Below, piece by piece: positions 45,194-55,230 of a DNA stretch of 64,000 nucleotides. A program made the translations under genes and the position numbers. The stretch is from Escherichia coli (GTDB lineage: Bacteria > Pseudomonadota > Gammaproteobacteria > Enterobacterales > Enterobacteriaceae). The stretch is taken from assembly GCF_036503815.1 (NCBI RefSeq), contig NZ_AP027764.1, forward strand, positions 434,001-498,000, given 5' to 3'. Below the pieces are notes generated by a model. It had not been told where the DNA came from, did not search any database, and was given only the letters and a program-made list of their open reading frames with translations. Positions within the stretch are counted from its first letter, which is position 1. The number at the start of each line of letters is the position of its first letter.

Positions 45194-47887
45194 ATGAAAT
45201 TAAATATATTTACTAAATCTATGATTGGTATGGGGCTGGTGTGTTCCGCTCTGCCAGCATTGGCAATGGAAGCATGGAATAACCAACAAGGTGGTAATAA
45301 ATATCAGGTTATTTTCGATGGCAAAATTTATGAAAATGCCTGGTGGGTTTCTTCTACAAATTGCCCGGGAAAAGCGAAAGCAAATGATGCAACTAACCCG
45401 TGGCGTTTAAAGCGTACCGCAACAGCTGCAGAAATTAGTCAGTTTGGCAATACACTTTCCTGCGAAAAGAGCGGCAGCTCATCTTCTTCAAATTCAAATA
45501 CGCCTGCATCCAATACGCCGGCTAATGGCGGTTCGGCTACACCAGCACAGGGCACTGTTCCGTCTAATTCTTCTGTAGTTGCCTGGAATAAACAGCAGGG
45601 CGGTCAGACCTGGTATGTCGTCTTTAATGGTGCGGTATATAAAAATGCCTGGTGGGTAGCCTCTTCTAACTGCCCGGGTGATGCGAAAGGCAATGATGCC
45701 AGCAACCCATGGCGTTATGTTCGTGCCGCTACGGCAACGGAAATCTCAGAAACCAGTAATCCACAGTCCTGTACTTCAGCGCCACAGCCTGCACCGGATG
45801 TGAAACCGGCACCGGACGTTAAACCGGCTCCTGATGTTCAGCCAGCCCCAGCTGACAAGTCAAACGACAACTATGCTGTCGTAGCCTGGAAAGGTCAGGA
45901 AGGTTCTTCTACATGGTACGTTATCTACAACGGCGGCATTTATAAGAACGCCTGGTGGGTAGGCGCGGCAAATTGCCCGGGCGATGCGAAAGAAAACGAT
46001 GCCAGCAACCCATGGCGTTATGTTCGCGCGGCAACGGCAACAGAAGTCAGCCAGTATGGTAACCCTGGCTCCTGTTCCGTTAAGCCGGATAATAATGGCG
46101 GTGCTGTGACTCCGGTTGATCCAACTCCGGAAACACCGGTGACCCCAACCCCGGATAACAACGAGCCATCAACACCAGCGGATAGCGGTAACGATTACTC
46201 ATTGCAAGCGTGGAGCGGCCAGGAAGGTAGCGAAATTTACCATGTTATCTTCAATGGTAATATCTATCAGAATGCCTGGTGGGTTGGGTCTAAAGATTGC
46301 CCACGGGGTACCAGCGCTGAAAACTCCAATAACCCATGGCGTCTCGTGCGTACAGCTACCGCTGCGGAATTGAGTCAGTACGGTAACCCGACTACCTGTG
46401 AAATTGATAACGGCGGCGTCATTGTTGCGGATGGTTTCCAGGCCAGCAAAGCGTACAGCGCGAACAGCATCGTAGATTATAACGATGCACATTATAAAAC
46501 CTCTGTCGATCAAGACGCATGGGGCTTTGTCCCGGGCGGCGATAACCCGTGGAAGAAATATGAACCGGCGAAAGCATGGTCCGCATCCACTGTGTACGTG
46601 AAAGGTGATCGCGTTGTTGTTGATGGGCAGGCTTATGAAGCGCTGTTCTGGACGCAAAGTGACAACCCTGCTCTGGTGGCGAACCAAAACGCCACCGGTA
46701 GCAATAGCCGCCCGTGGAAGCCGTTAGGTAAGGCTCAGAGCTATAGCAACGAAGAGCTGAATAATGCGCCGCAGTTTAATCCAGAAACGCTTTATGCCAG
46801 CGATACGCTGATTCGCTTTAACGGTGTGAACTACATTTCTCAGAGTAAAGTGCAGAAAGTTTCTCCTTCTGACAACAACCCGTGGCGTGTTTTTGTTGAC
46901 TGGACCGGAACCAAAGAACGTGTAGGTACGCCGAAGAAAGCGTGGCCGAAACACGTTTATGCACCGTATGTTGACTTTACGCTGAATACGATCCCGGATC
47001 TGGCTGCGCTGGCTAAGAATCATAACGTCAACCACTTCACGCTGGCGTTTGTGGTGAGTAAAGATGCGAACACCTGTCTGCCGACATGGGGTACCGCTTA
47101 TGGTATGCAGAATTACGCTCAGTACAGCAAAATCAAAGCTCTGCGTGAGGCTGGCGGCGATGTGATGCTGTCTATCGGTGGTGCTAACAACGCTCCGCTG
47201 GCTGCTTCCTGTAAGAACGTAGACGATCTGATGCAGCATTATTATGACATCGTTGATAACCTGAACCTCAGAGTCCTGGACTTCGATATCGAAGGCACCT
47301 GGGTTGCGGATCAGGCATCTATTGAACGTCGTAACCTTGCTGTGAAGAAAGTGCAGGATAAATGGAAGTCAGAAGGCAAAGATATTGCTATCTGGTACAC
47401 CTTGCCAATTCTACCGACTGGCCTGACGCCGGAAGGGATGAATGTCCTGAGCGATGCCAAAGCGAAAGGTGTTGAGCTGGCGGGTGTGAACGTGATGACA
47501 ATGGACTACGGTAACGCGATTTGTCAGTCTGCAAATACCGAAGGCCAGAACATTCACGGTAAGTGTGCAACGTCTGCGATTGCCAACCTGCATTCACAAT
47601 TGAAAGGCCTCCATCCCAACAAGAGCGATGCAGAAATTGACGCTATGATGGGTACCACGCCGATGGTTGGCGTGAACGACGTTCAGGGCGAGGTGTTCTA
47701 TCTCTCTGATGCTCGTCTGGTCATGCAGGATGCGCAGAAGCGTAATCTCGGTATGGTTGGTATCTGGTCAATCGCGCGCGACCTGCCGGGCGGCACTAAC
47801 CTGTCTCCGGAATTCCACGGTCTGACTAAAGAACAGGCACCGAAGTACGCATTTAGCGAAATCTTCGCGCCGTTTACTAAGCAATAA
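45194..47887 (+). CDS. chiA: Secreted chitinase/lysozyme ChiA
   Basis: An 897-residue extracellular endochitinase exported by the gsp type II system. Layout: signal peptide (1-24, cleaved after ALA), then four copies of a 64-residue module (about 27-90, 130-193, 231-294, 339-402; each with NAWWV and NPWR), joined by Pro/Ser/Thr linkers including the APDVKP repeats (about 200-215). Three chitin-binding-like modules (about 411-457, 459-512, 524-570) and the GH18 catalytic domain follow. The GH18 site is LDFDIE (695-700, acid Glu700) with SIGGANN at 660. It is normally silent under H-NS. Confidence 0.96.
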   Translation: MKLNIFTKSMIGMGLVCSALPALAMEAWNNQQGGNKYQVIFDGKIYENAWWVSSTNCPGKAKANDATNPWRLKRTATAAEISQFGNTLSCEKSGSSSSSNSNTPASNTPANGGSATPAQGTVPSNSSVVAWNKQQGGQTWYVVFNGAVYKNAWWVASSNCPGDAKGNDASNPWRYVRAATATEISETSNPQSCTSAPQPAPDVKPAPDVKPAPDVQPAPADKSNDNYAVVAWKGQEGSSTWYVIYNGGIYKNAWWVGAANCPGDAKENDASNPWRYVRAATATEVSQYGNPGSCSVKPDNNGGAVTPVDPTPETPVTPTPDNNEPSTPADSGNDYSLQAWSGQEGSEIYHVIFNGNIYQNAWWVGSKDCPRGTSAENSNNPWRLVRTATAAELSQYGNPTTCEIDNGGVIVADGFQASKAYSANSIVDYNDAHYKTSVDQDAWGFVPGGDNPWKKYEPAKAWSASTVYVKGDRVVVDGQAYEALFWTQSDNPALVANQNATGSNSRPWKPLGKAQSYSNEELNNAPQFNPETLYASDTLIRFNGVNYISQSKVQKVSPSDNNPWRVFVDWTGTKERVGTPKKAWPKHVYAPYVDFTLNTIPDLAALAKNHNVNHFTLAFVVSKDANTCLPTWGTAYGMQNYAQYSKIKALREAGGDVMLSIGGANNAPLAASCKNVDDLMQHYYDIVDNLNLRVLDFDIEGTWVADQASIERRNLAVKKVQDKWKSEGKDIAIWYTLPILPTGLTPEGMNVLSDAKAKGVELAGVNVMTMDYGNAICQSANTEGQNIHGKCATSAIANLHSQLKGLHPNKSDAEIDAMMGTTPMVGVNDVQGEVFYLSDARLVMQDAQKRNLGMVGIWSIARDLPGGTNLSPEFHGLTKEQAPKYAFSEIFAPFTKQ

Positions 47888-47930
47888 ATGTGTTAGTGAT
47901 ACCTTCCGGTATCGCCGCATTTTTTGTCAA

Positions 47931-47962
47931 TGGGCTACTTTGGGTAGCCCATTATTTTTATT
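47931..47962 (+). terminator. chiA terminator
   Basis: TGGGCTAC (47931-47938) and GTAGCCCA (47944-47951), then TTATTTTTATT. A smaller hairpin GATACC-TTCC-GGTATC (47898-47913) lies just before it. Confidence 0.85.
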
Positions 47963-48055
47963 CATATTTCTATTCTTTGCTTAAAAAAGAGTCTTTCCGT
48001 AATTGAAATAAGAACTATTTTCATTTATTTTTGAAGAAAGTATACGGGAGTCTCT

Positions 48056-48250
48056 ATGTACGTTTGTCTTTGTAATGGTATCAGCGATAAAAAAATTCGT
48101 CAGGCTGTGCGCCAGTTTTCCCCCCACTCGTTCCAGCAATTAAAAAAATTTATTCCGGTCGGTAATCAGTGCGGTAAATGTGTCCGGGCCGCGCGTGAAG
48201 TGATGGAGGATGAATTAATGCAGTTGCCGGAGTTTAAGGAGTCCGCATAA
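48056..48250 (+). CDS. bfd: Bacterioferritin-associated ferredoxin
   Basis: A 64-residue [2Fe-2S] protein that passes electrons to bacterioferritin to release stored iron. The four cysteine ligands are in CLCNG near the N-terminus and CGKC (residues 39-42). It is upstream of bfr by about 71 bases. Confidence 0.97.
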   Translation: MYVCLCNGISDKKIRQAVRQFSPHSFQQLKKFIPVGNQCGKCVRAAREVMEDELMQLPEFKESA

Positions 48251-48321
48251 ACGGAGTGTGTTTTTTGACTTACTCGTAAGCCGTTCTACGCTTCAAAGAG
48301 TGGAAGCGAAGGAGTCAAAAA

Positions 48322-48798
48322 ATGAAAGGTGATACTAAAGTTATAAATTATCTCAACAAACTGTTGGGAAATGAGCTTGTCGCAATCAATCAGTACTTTC
48401 TTCATGCCCGGATGTTTAAAAACTGGGGTCTTAAACGTCTCAATGATGTGGAGTATCATGAATCCATTGATGAGATGAAACACGCCGATCGTTATATTGA
48501 GCGCATTCTTTTTCTGGAAGGTCTTCCAAACTTACAGGACCTGGGCAAACTGAACATTGGTGAAGATGTTGAGGAAATGCTACGTTCTGATCTGGCACTT
48601 GAGCTGGATGGCGCGAAGAATTTGCGTGAGGCAATTGGTTATGCCGATAGCGTTCATGATTACGTCAGCCGCGATATGATGATAGAAATTTTGCGTGATG
48701 AAGAAGGCCATATCGACTGGCTGGAAACGGAACTTGATCTGATTCAGAAGATGGGCCTACAAAATTATCTGCAAGCACAGATCCGCGAAGAAAGTTGA
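48322..48798 (+). CDS. bfr: Bacterioferritin
   Basis: A 158-residue heme-containing iron storage protein, 24 subunits in a shell. Ferroxidase ligands include Glu18, Glu51, His54, and Met52 is the heme ligand at the subunit interface. It stores iron that Bfd then helps release. It converges on gspO. Confidence 0.98.
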
Positions 48799-48805
48799 GC
48801 CGTGT

Positions 48806-48825
48806 CGGGAGGGAGAACCCTCCCG
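48806..48825. terminator. Shared hairpin between bfr and gspO
   Basis: CGGGAGGG (48806-48813), AGAA, CCCTCCCG (48818-48825), directly between the two convergent stop codons. The T run is short, so efficiency is uncertain. Confidence 0.7.
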
Positions 48826-48826
48826 G

Positions 48827-49504
48827 TTAATACGAGATCCAGGCCAGATACCCCAGGTTTATCATGCTGCCGAGCGCAAGCCACGGGCCGAATGCGATAG
48901 TGGTTATAGTCCGGCGTTGCAGAAGTTGTGAAACGATGGCGTAACCAATGCCACCCAGTGAGGCAATCAGCAGTATCATTGGCAACGTTTGCCAGCCACA
49001 CCACGCGCCTGCAGCGGCCAGTAGCTTGAAATCACCGTAGCCCAATCCCTCTTTGTGACAAACTAACCAGACGCCCCAGTAAACACACCACAGCACCCCA
49101 TAGCCAGCTACCGCGCCGTAAACCGCATCATGTAAATCAATTAATCCAGACTGCGCATTAAATACCAAGCCAAGCCAGAGCAGCGGTAAGGTGAGTTTGT
49201 CGGGCAGGAGTTGAGTGCGAAAATCAATAACACTGAGCGTGAGTGCGAAACAGAAATAGAGAAAGAGTGCGCCAGTTACGATGGGCGTGAAAGGTGCCAG
49301 GGCGCAGGCGATAGCAGCAGCAACGCAAAGTATCAGGGGCACTGTATCATGCCAGGCATATTTTTTTTGCCTGAAATGAATCAATACCTGGCGAAACGTT
49401 AACGCCGTTTTATCCTCCAAAGGCGAGAGGTGATAGGCCATAGCATTAACAAAATAACCTGCTATAAAACCAAGCAGAATGAAGAGCGGCAGTAGCATTG
49501 TCAT
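48827..49504 (-). CDS. gspO: Type II secretion prepilin peptidase GspO
   Basis: A 225-residue membrane aspartic peptidase that cleaves the leader of the pseudopilins GspG-K. The two catalytic acids are in SVIDFRTQLLPDKL and GYGDFKLL. The N-terminal part lacks the CxxC...CxxC zinc-binding loop found in PilD and most homologues. It is the last gene of gspC-O, one base from gspM. Confidence 0.93.
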   Translation of the reverse strand: MTMLLPLFILLGFIAGYFVNAMAYHLSPLEDKTALTFRQVLIHFRQKKYAWHDTVPLILCVAAAIACALAPFTPIVTGALFLYFCFALTLSVIDFRTQLLPDKLTLPLLWLGLVFNAQSGLIDLHDAVYGAVAGYGVLWCVYWGVWLVCHKEGLGYGDFKLLAAAGAWCGWQTLPMILLIASLGGIGYAIVSQLLQRRTITTIAFGPWLALGSMINLGYLAWISY

Positions 49505-49965
49505 TATTGTTGCTCCCTGAAGGACAAATGCTTGAGGGTGATCTCTTCGTTTCCGGCAAGAGTAAACTGAAGATCTTCAATAACAATACCGTATGTTATC
49601 TGTGCCGTAGTGAGCCAGCGGGAGACGTTTTCGAGGGGAGCTGTGACAGGATGAATTGTCAGGGTATTGTCCGGACCGTTTTCCAGCGTGATAGTCAAAT
49701 TCTCGCGTTTTGCTTCTTCGAGAAGGATATTTTTGATGGGCTGCGTAAGCGCAGGATGACCGAGTAAACCATGGGTGCTCGCTTGATCCTGCATCCATTT
49801 GATGTCCTTCTTAATTTTTTGCGTGTGGGATTGGTGCTCTGCAATGCAGGTATCTATCGGTTTTATCACCCCAAGCCAACAAAAAACGCCGAGCGAGAGA
49901 ACCGCCAGTGCCGCAACGAGCTGTTTTTCCGATGTGGATTTTTCTGCCCACCATGATTTAATCAT
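49504..49965 (-). CDS. gspM: Type II secretion protein GspM
   Basis: A 153-residue bitopic inner-membrane platform protein that pairs with GspL. One membrane helix is near residues 17-35 (LVAALAVLSLGVFCWLGV). The ATG at 49965 overlaps the gspL stop (ATGA) and has AAGGAG upstream; an in-frame ATG at 49989 is not used by the known protein. No GspN gene follows. Confidence 0.93.
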   Translation of the reverse strand: MIKSWWAEKSTSEKQLVAALAVLSLGVFCWLGVIKPIDTCIAEHQSHTQKIKKDIKWMQDQASTHGLLGHPALTQPIKNILLEEAKRENLTITLENGPDNTLTIHPVTAPLENVSRWLTTAQITYGIVIEDLQFTLAGNEEITLKHLSFREQQ

Positions 49966-51128
49966 TTCCCTGAGCTCCTTACTGTCCATACACTACTGAC
50001 CGGATCTTTTTCTGTTTTTTCCATCGGAAGCCAGGACTGTGTTAATTCACAGAAACGATCGATATTGGCTTCACTCTTAGCACTCATTTTTAAGGTCAGC
50101 GACTTTTGCTTCTGGCTATAGTTCGCCTCCATTAACTGCAGTTCAGGGTGTTCCAGCAGAAGTGTTTGTAAATGATAGAGCAACGGCACAGCTTCAGGAT
50201 ATTGCTGAGCGAGTTGCTGCTTAAAGTAAAAACGAAAGTTGTGGGTGCGTTTGAGCTGCGGGAAATAACGTTGCCAGGTTTCTTGCTGTTGTTGCTGAAG
50301 TTGATCTTCAATCTTAAGCGTATGCCAGAGCGCGATGCCCCGGCTGCCAACAAAAGAAAGAATGGCGAGAACGAGACAGCTTACTGCCAGGCGGGTGAGC
50401 CATTTTCCCGATTTGCTTACAGTTTTCTGTTTACGAAAAACACCATGCAGCATGTCATAGCGCTGGAATGCAATATCGGCAGAATACAAACTCAGTGATG
50501 GTATTTCAGGATGCTGGATAAGTGGATTGGCCGCTGCAACGCCGTGAGGTGCTACACCATAACAAAGCATATTCTCAGGCGGAAACTGGGCAGCAAGATG
50601 CTGTAACCAGTGTTCATCCATTTCGTTGAAGGCATGTGCGGCACTGCGAATGAGCCAGCTTGTTTGCTGGTTAACCAGAGTCCAGCTATCTACTTCCCGG
50701 GGAAGATAGCAGCCATCTGGCAAAACCCGCGTTACGTTGAGTCCGGCAGTATGTAAACGCTCAAGATAACGACTGAGTTTCTCCAACTGAATGCCTATCA
50801 CCTCGACACTTTCGTTTTGTTTATCGACAACCGTCCAGTGCCAGTCCTGGGTGTTGTCGGGTAACGTCTCCTCTGCCAGCCATTGCAATGTTTGTGCGGT
50901 GAGTTTGTATTTGGCGTTGGGCAGCGTGAGGGAACGATATAAAAGGCCCTCTGGTGGGATCAAAAGATGAACATTTCCGGCACCGGGCTGATCCGCCAGC
51001 GACTCCAGCGGAAGATCGTCTGTGAGCGTATGTACCGAAGATACGCTATCTGCGGAGAACGTCATCCATTCCCAATGCTTACGCAGCGTCGAGGAAGAAC
51101 GTATGACCATCAACGATTCAGGCATCAC
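49962..51128 (-). CDS. gspL: Type II secretion protein GspL
   Basis: A 388-residue inner-membrane platform protein. The large cytoplasmic N-terminal part is actin-like and binds the ATPase GspE. A helix near residues 245-262 (LAVSCLVLAILSFVGSRGIA) spans the membrane, and a ferredoxin-like periplasmic domain follows. It overlaps gspM downstream. Confidence 0.94.
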   Translation of the reverse strand: MMPESLMVIRSSSTLRKHWEWMTFSADSVSSVHTLTDDLPLESLADQPGAGNVHLLIPPEGLLYRSLTLPNAKYKLTAQTLQWLAEETLPDNTQDWHWTVVDKQNESVEVIGIQLEKLSRYLERLHTAGLNVTRVLPDGCYLPREVDSWTLVNQQTSWLIRSAAHAFNEMDEHWLQHLAAQFPPENMLCYGVAPHGVAAANPLIQHPEIPSLSLYSADIAFQRYDMLHGVFRKQKTVSKSGKWLTRLAVSCLVLAILSFVGSRGIALWHTLKIEDQLQQQQQETWQRYFPQLKRTHNFRFYFKQQLAQQYPEAVPLLYHLQTLLLEHPELQLMEANYSQKQKSLTLKMSAKSEANIDRFCELTQSWLPMEKTEKDPVSSVWTVRSSGK

Positions 51129-51139
51129 GATCCTTATGA

Positions 51140-52123
51140 TTAGTAGAGTTGCAGCGTACGCCGATAGATTTGGGCGCTCTGCTGTTTACGGTTGAAAAAA
51201 ATATGGCTTTGCCATCCCTGGGATTGTTCGTCGCTGATACTTTCCGTACTCAGCGTAAAATAGCGGCTATAGGGAAAGAGATGCCCTTTCACCTGAGCTA
51301 CCAGAGGCTTCACGCCGGAGAAATCCTGCTGCGCCCAGTAAAGAAATGCATCCGTGGTTAGCCAGCCTTCCCTCGGCCTTTTTTGCAATAAGACCCGAGC
51401 GTCAGCATCCGTGATGTTATTGAGGAATAACGCTCTAAAGAGCGGAATATCGTTCTCCGTTAGCATATTAAGATTGATGCTAAGTTCCGTGGTCGGGAGA
51501 ACGCAGACATACGGGATAAGCCGCTGATAGATGTTTTCGGTTATGCCTTTTATCTGACGCAATTCGCCGGTCAGAAAAAGCATCTGATTGGCACTATGCC
51601 GGGGCGGCGTCTGGCTTTGGTAAAAGTTATCTTCTGCGCCGTGAAAGCGTGGTGAGTCATCGACATCAATATAGTCAGCGATTGATTGCACGATCTCATC
51701 GGTGTTTCCGCGATCGATACCGGCGTTAATCAGCAGCGTACTGAATACCTGGGCGGGGAAATCAGGGGAAGCCAGCGGGTCGTCAGAGATTTTTGCTAAC
51801 GCATTGAGATTAAAACAGTGCTGGGCATCGCGTAACTGCCACTTCACTGTATTGCCATCTTCCAGCTGCAACTGTTGCGGCTGTGCCCAGTACTGCTGCA
51901 ACGTGGTCTGTCTGTCGTTATCTTTAACGTCCTGGGTGAGGCTGGCAAGCGCAAGTTTCTCCGCCAGTTCAATATCATATTGCCGTTGCAGATGATGGTT
52001 TACCTGGCGGGTTCGCTGAAGCTGGCTGTGAAAATTGAGCGTCATGTCTGCTGCCAGAGCAGCCATGAGCGCCAGTAGCATCAATACAATGAGCAGCGCG
52101 ACGCCGCGTTGTTCATTATTCAT
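51140..52123 (-). CDS. gspK: Minor pseudopilin GspK
   Basis: A 327-residue minor pseudopilin at the pilus tip. The N-terminus ([20 protein letters not shown]) has the prepilin cleavage site after Gly7 and the hydrophobic helix. It lacks the usual Glu at mature position 5, as is normal for GspK. It overlaps gspJ by 8 bases. Confidence 0.95.
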   Translation of the reverse strand: MNNEQRGVALLIVLMLLALMAALAADMTLNFHSQLQRTRQVNHHLQRQYDIELAEKLALASLTQDVKDNDRQTTLQQYWAQPQQLQLEDGNTVKWQLRDAQHCFNLNALAKISDDPLASPDFPAQVFSTLLINAGIDRGNTDEIVQSIADYIDVDDSPRFHGAEDNFYQSQTPPRHSANQMLFLTGELRQIKGITENIYQRLIPYVCVLPTTELSINLNMLTENDIPLFRALFLNNITDADARVLLQKRPREGWLTTDAFLYWAQQDFSGVKPLVAQVKGHLFPYSRYFTLSTESISDEQSQGWQSHIFFNRKQQSAQIYRRTLQLY

Positions 52124-52703
52124 GGTTATTATTCCCGGCCTGCGTCTGAGCTGGCGACTCTTCTCTCGCTAACTGCTCAGGTAATGCAAAACGACGCTGT
52201 AATGCCCCATATTGCTGAGTCTGCAGATGTAGTGTGACTGAGAGAGGAAGTTCCTTGCTTTCCCCGCTGTTACTTTCCAGAAGAAAGCTCCCGACGTGCT
52301 CCAACATCGCCTGGGCGGGTTGATCCTTCCTGCCATCCACAGAAGTACGAACAGCACGGTAGAGCGTACGATTTCGCAGATACCAGTGAACAGTGAGTAA
52401 GGTTTGTGCTTCACTGAGAGGAGCCAGCGGATCGCGACTTTGCGTGGTAAAAATAGCTTCTTCACCCAACACCATGATCTTGTCCGTACTCCGATTCCTC
52501 CTGGCGACCAATTGCAGGAGATCGTTATCAAGAATGGTGATGGTGCGCTGTAGCTGATTGAACTGCTGGATTTCTTTCTGTGAGCGTTGATGCAACTCGG
52601 AAGCTTGCGAAAAAATCATAAACGCCAGCACACTAAGCATTGAGAAAATCGCCAGCGCCGCCATGACTTCCAGCAATGTGAAACCCTGCTGGCGATTAAT
52701 CAT
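52116..52703 (-). CDS. gspJ: Minor pseudopilin GspJ
   Basis: A 195-residue minor pseudopilin with the N-terminus [20 protein letters not shown] (cleavage before Phe8, Glu at mature position 5). It builds the initiating tip complex with GspI, GspK and GspH. Confidence 0.95.
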   Translation of the reverse strand: MINRQQGFTLLEVMAALAIFSMLSVLAFMIFSQASELHQRSQKEIQQFNQLQRTITILDNDLLQLVARRNRSTDKIMVLGEEAIFTTQSRDPLAPLSEAQTLLTVHWYLRNRTLYRAVRTSVDGRKDQPAQAMLEHVGSFLLESNSGESKELPLSVTLHLQTQQYGALQRRFALPEQLAREESPAQTQAGNNNHE

Positions 52704-53073
52704 CTTGTGCCTGCCCGGATTTATTATCGATGCTTTGATAACGCGTAAGCGAGGTTGTCTGACCGCTGGGTAATGTCACCGTTATGGTGCGTTCCAGAAG
52801 CGTACCGTCTTTACTTGAGTGGATATCGCTGCGCCAGTTCCACTCTTCGCCATTTATTAACTCTTTGCCAGAACTGGACGTGTTTTCATCGTTGAATGAA
52901 TCTTGTGACTGAAGCTGGTTATCCGCTATCCACAATGCCAGCGTCTCGTTACGCATCCGCTCGATGGCATTTCGTTGCCCTTGCATACTGCTCATTAAAG
53001 TCAGCGCAACAGCGGTGAAAATACTCATCGCCAGTAAGACTTCAAGCAGTGTCATCCCTGATTGTTTGTTCAT
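52696..53073 (-). CDS. gspI: Minor pseudopilin GspI
   Basis: A 125-residue minor pseudopilin. The start at 53073 ([20 protein letters not shown]) is taken because it puts the prepilin leader at the N-terminus; an upstream in-frame start would add 13 residues inside gspH. It overlaps gspH by 4 bases and gspJ by 8. Confidence 0.95.
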   Translation of the reverse strand: MNKQSGMTLLEVLLAMSIFTAVALTLMSSMQGQRNAIERMRNETLALWIADNQLQSQDSFNDENTSSSGKELINGEEWNWRSDIHSSKDGTLLERTITVTLPSGQTTSLTRYQSIDNKSGQAQDD

Positions 53074-53579
53074 GGGCGGGTATCTCTGGCGAGCGTTTGA
53101 TCCAGGGGCCATGTGCCTGAACTGACTAACGTCAGGAGCGGCTCACCGGTCCCGGCGTTAGCCATCAACAAAGAGAAGGGCGTTATTTGTCCGTCGGCCA
53201 GAATCACCACCTGCGGTTGGTTGCTGTCATCAGGTTTAAATGGCTGAAGATGAATTGAGAGTTCTTCATCCCAGTCATTTTGGCTCTCGTCTGCGGCATC
53301 TTCTTGTAATGGAACCCAGCGCCAGGCTGATGGTGTTTTGCCCGGTACCATAATGCGCCATGCTGAATCAGAGAAATGGATACCGACAGGCTGACCACTA
53401 AGCGTGGCGCGGTCGATGGCTAATTCAAGTGTAGCGGTAAACCGCGCCGCTGTTTCGCGCGCACGAGTGTTGGCGGCATTCTCCCGACCATATGTTAAGA
53501 GCACCACACTTGCCGTGATAGCGACCAGCGCCAGCACCAGCATCATCTCCAGCAGGGTAAACCCGCGTTGCTGATTCAT
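53070..53579 (-). CDS. gspH: Minor pseudopilin GspH
   Basis: A 169-residue pseudopilin with leader [20 protein letters not shown]. It joins the tip complex to the GspG fibre. It lies 7 bases after gspG and overlaps gspI. Confidence 0.95.
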   Translation of the reverse strand: MNQQRGFTLLEMMLVLALVAITASVVLLTYGRENAANTRARETAARFTATLELAIDRATLSGQPVGIHFSDSAWRIMVPGKTPSAWRWVPLQEDAADESQNDWDEELSIHLQPFKPDDSNQPQVVILADGQITPFSLLMANAGTGEPLLTLVSSGTWPLDQTLARDTRP

Positions 53580-53586
53580 CGCTGAC

Positions 53587-54024
53587 TTACTTTTTCTTCT
53601 TGCTCAAACCCCAGTTGGTGATGTCGTCCTCGGTTCCCATTTCACCATCGGGACCTGCTGAAAGCAGATCGTATGCACCATGTTCACCAGGATTAACGAG
53701 GACATAATCATTGCCCCAGGGATCGGCAGGCAGACGCTTGATATAACCTTCCTTGTTATAGTTTGCGGCCAGCGGTGGCAGTGTCGGCGCTTCTACTAAG
53801 GATTCAAGCCCCTGATTTGTGGTTGGATAGCGATGATTGTCGAGTTTGTACATATCCAGGGCGTTTTCCAGTGCCACGATATCGCTGACGGCTTTTTGCT
53901 TATCCGCCTTTTCTTTATTGCCCATCAGGTTGGGAACCACCAGGCTGGCAAGTACGCCAATGATGACAATAACCACCATAATTTCCAGTAATGTAAAACC
54001 GCGTTGCTTATCCGTTGCGCGCAT
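53587..54024 (-). CDS. gspG: Major pseudopilin GspG
   Basis: A 145-residue major pseudopilin, the piston fibre subunit. Leader [20 protein letters not shown] (cleaved before Phe10), and the calcium-site region DPWGNDYVLVNPGEHGAYDL followed by GPDGEMGTEDDI at the C-terminal side. It lies 9 bases after gspF. Confidence 0.97.
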   Translation of the reverse strand: MRATDKQRGFTLLEIMVVIVIIGVLASLVVPNLMGNKEKADKQKAVSDIVALENALDMYKLDNHRYPTTNQGLESLVEAPTLPPLAANYNKEGYIKRLPADPWGNDYVLVNPGEHGAYDLLSAGPDGEMGTEDDITNWGLSKKKK

Positions 54025-54033
54025 ATACTTTCC

Positions 54034-55230
54034 TTAATTAATCATTGAGTTAAGTTGAAGAAGAGGTTGGAGTACCGAGACAACAATAAACAGGACGATC
54101 AGTGCCATCGTAATAATGAGTGCTGGCTCGAAGATGGAGAGCGTTAAGGCGATCCGATTTTGTTGGAGTGTCTCCTGGTTATCTGCGGCTCTGACCATTA
54201 ACGTGCCGAGCTGCCCGCTTTTTTCGCCAGAGGCCACCATGTAGAGCATCATCGGCGGGAAGATTGCGGTTTGTTCCAGCGAAAGATGAATGCTGTTACC
54301 CTGGCGAACGTTCTCTGCCGCATTTGCCAGACGCTGGCGAATTTCGAGGTTGTTGAGACTTTCGGTGGACAAATTCATCCCATCCAGCAGAGGGACGCCG
54401 CTGGATTGCAAAATACTTAAGGTACGGAGATAGCGTGCGCTGTTAATAGCGCAAATCAGCGGGCCGATGAGCGCAACACGCAGCAGCATGGCGTGAAAAC
54501 GGTGGCGGTTATTGCCGCGTTTTAACCAGAGCCAGAAACCTACAGCGACAATAAACATTGCGGCTAATAATGTCGGGCCGGTACGTTGCAACGTGTCGCT
54601 CAGACCTAAAAGAATGCGTGTACTCAGCGGCAGTTGCTGCTTCATATGCACAAACTGCTCGGTAATTTTAGGCACGACAGCAGTGAGGAGAATAATCACT
54701 ACCACAATCGCCACCGCAGTCAGCATGCAGGGATAGATCAGTGACTGAATGAGTTTGCTGCGGATTTTCTGCCGATTTTCATTGTAATCAGCCAGTTTTT
54801 CCAACACCGGGGCCAGCAGCCCGCTTTTTTCACCCGCTTTAACCAGGGTACGATAGAGCGAATCGAAAAGCGTGGGAAAATGCTGTAATGCATCGGAAAG
54901 AGGATGCCCTTCAAGGATGGCGCTGCGTACCTGATTTAACACGTCAGCCAGTCGTTTATTACTGCTTTGTTGACCGATTACGGCAAGGCTCTCTTCCAGA
55001 GGTAATGCCGCTGCGCTTAAGGTTGCCAACTGCCGGGTGAAAAGCGTCAGTTCACTATGGCTGATCCTCGGGCGACGTGTTTTTACTCCCGAACTTTTTT
55101 GGGGGCGAATATCCAGCAGGAAAAGCCCTTCTTCGCGCAGCCGCAGCCGTGCCTGACGCTCATCGTTAGCATCAATGACTCCCTGCAATTTTTGACCATC
55201 CTGGGTCATGGCGCGATAGTGATAATTCAT
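54034..55230 (-). CDS. gspF: Type II secretion platform protein GspF
   Basis: A 398-residue polytopic inner-membrane protein with two related cytoplasmic helical domains, each followed by membrane helices; the repeats show as [14 protein letters not shown] and [14 protein letters not shown]. It couples the ATPase GspE to pilus assembly. It overlaps gspE by 4 bases. Confidence 0.96.
   Translation of the reverse strand: MNYHYRAMTQDGQKLQGVIDANDERQARLRLREEGLFLLDIRPQKSSGVKTRRPRISHSELTLFTRQLATLSAAALPLEESLAVIGQQSSNKRLADVLNQVRSAILEGHPLSDALQHFPTLFDSLYRTLVKAGEKSGLLAPVLEKLADYNENRQKIRSKLIQSLIYPCMLTAVAIVVVIILLTAVVPKITEQFVHMKQQLPLSTRILLGLSDTLQRTGPTLLAAMFIVAVGFWLWLKRGNNRHRFHAMLLRVALIGPLICAINSARYLRTLSILQSSGVPLLDGMNLSTESLNNLEIRQRLANAAENVRQGNSIHLSLEQTAIFPPMMLYMVASGEKSGQLGTLMVRAADNQETLQQNRIALTLSIFEPALIITMALIVLFIVVSVLQPLLQLNSMIN

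Noticed and set aside
45781..45860. Short tandem repeat in chiA, first considered as a CRISPR-like or phase-variable repeat
   Set aside because: It encodes the in-frame APDVKP linker; repeat units are too short and there are no spacers.
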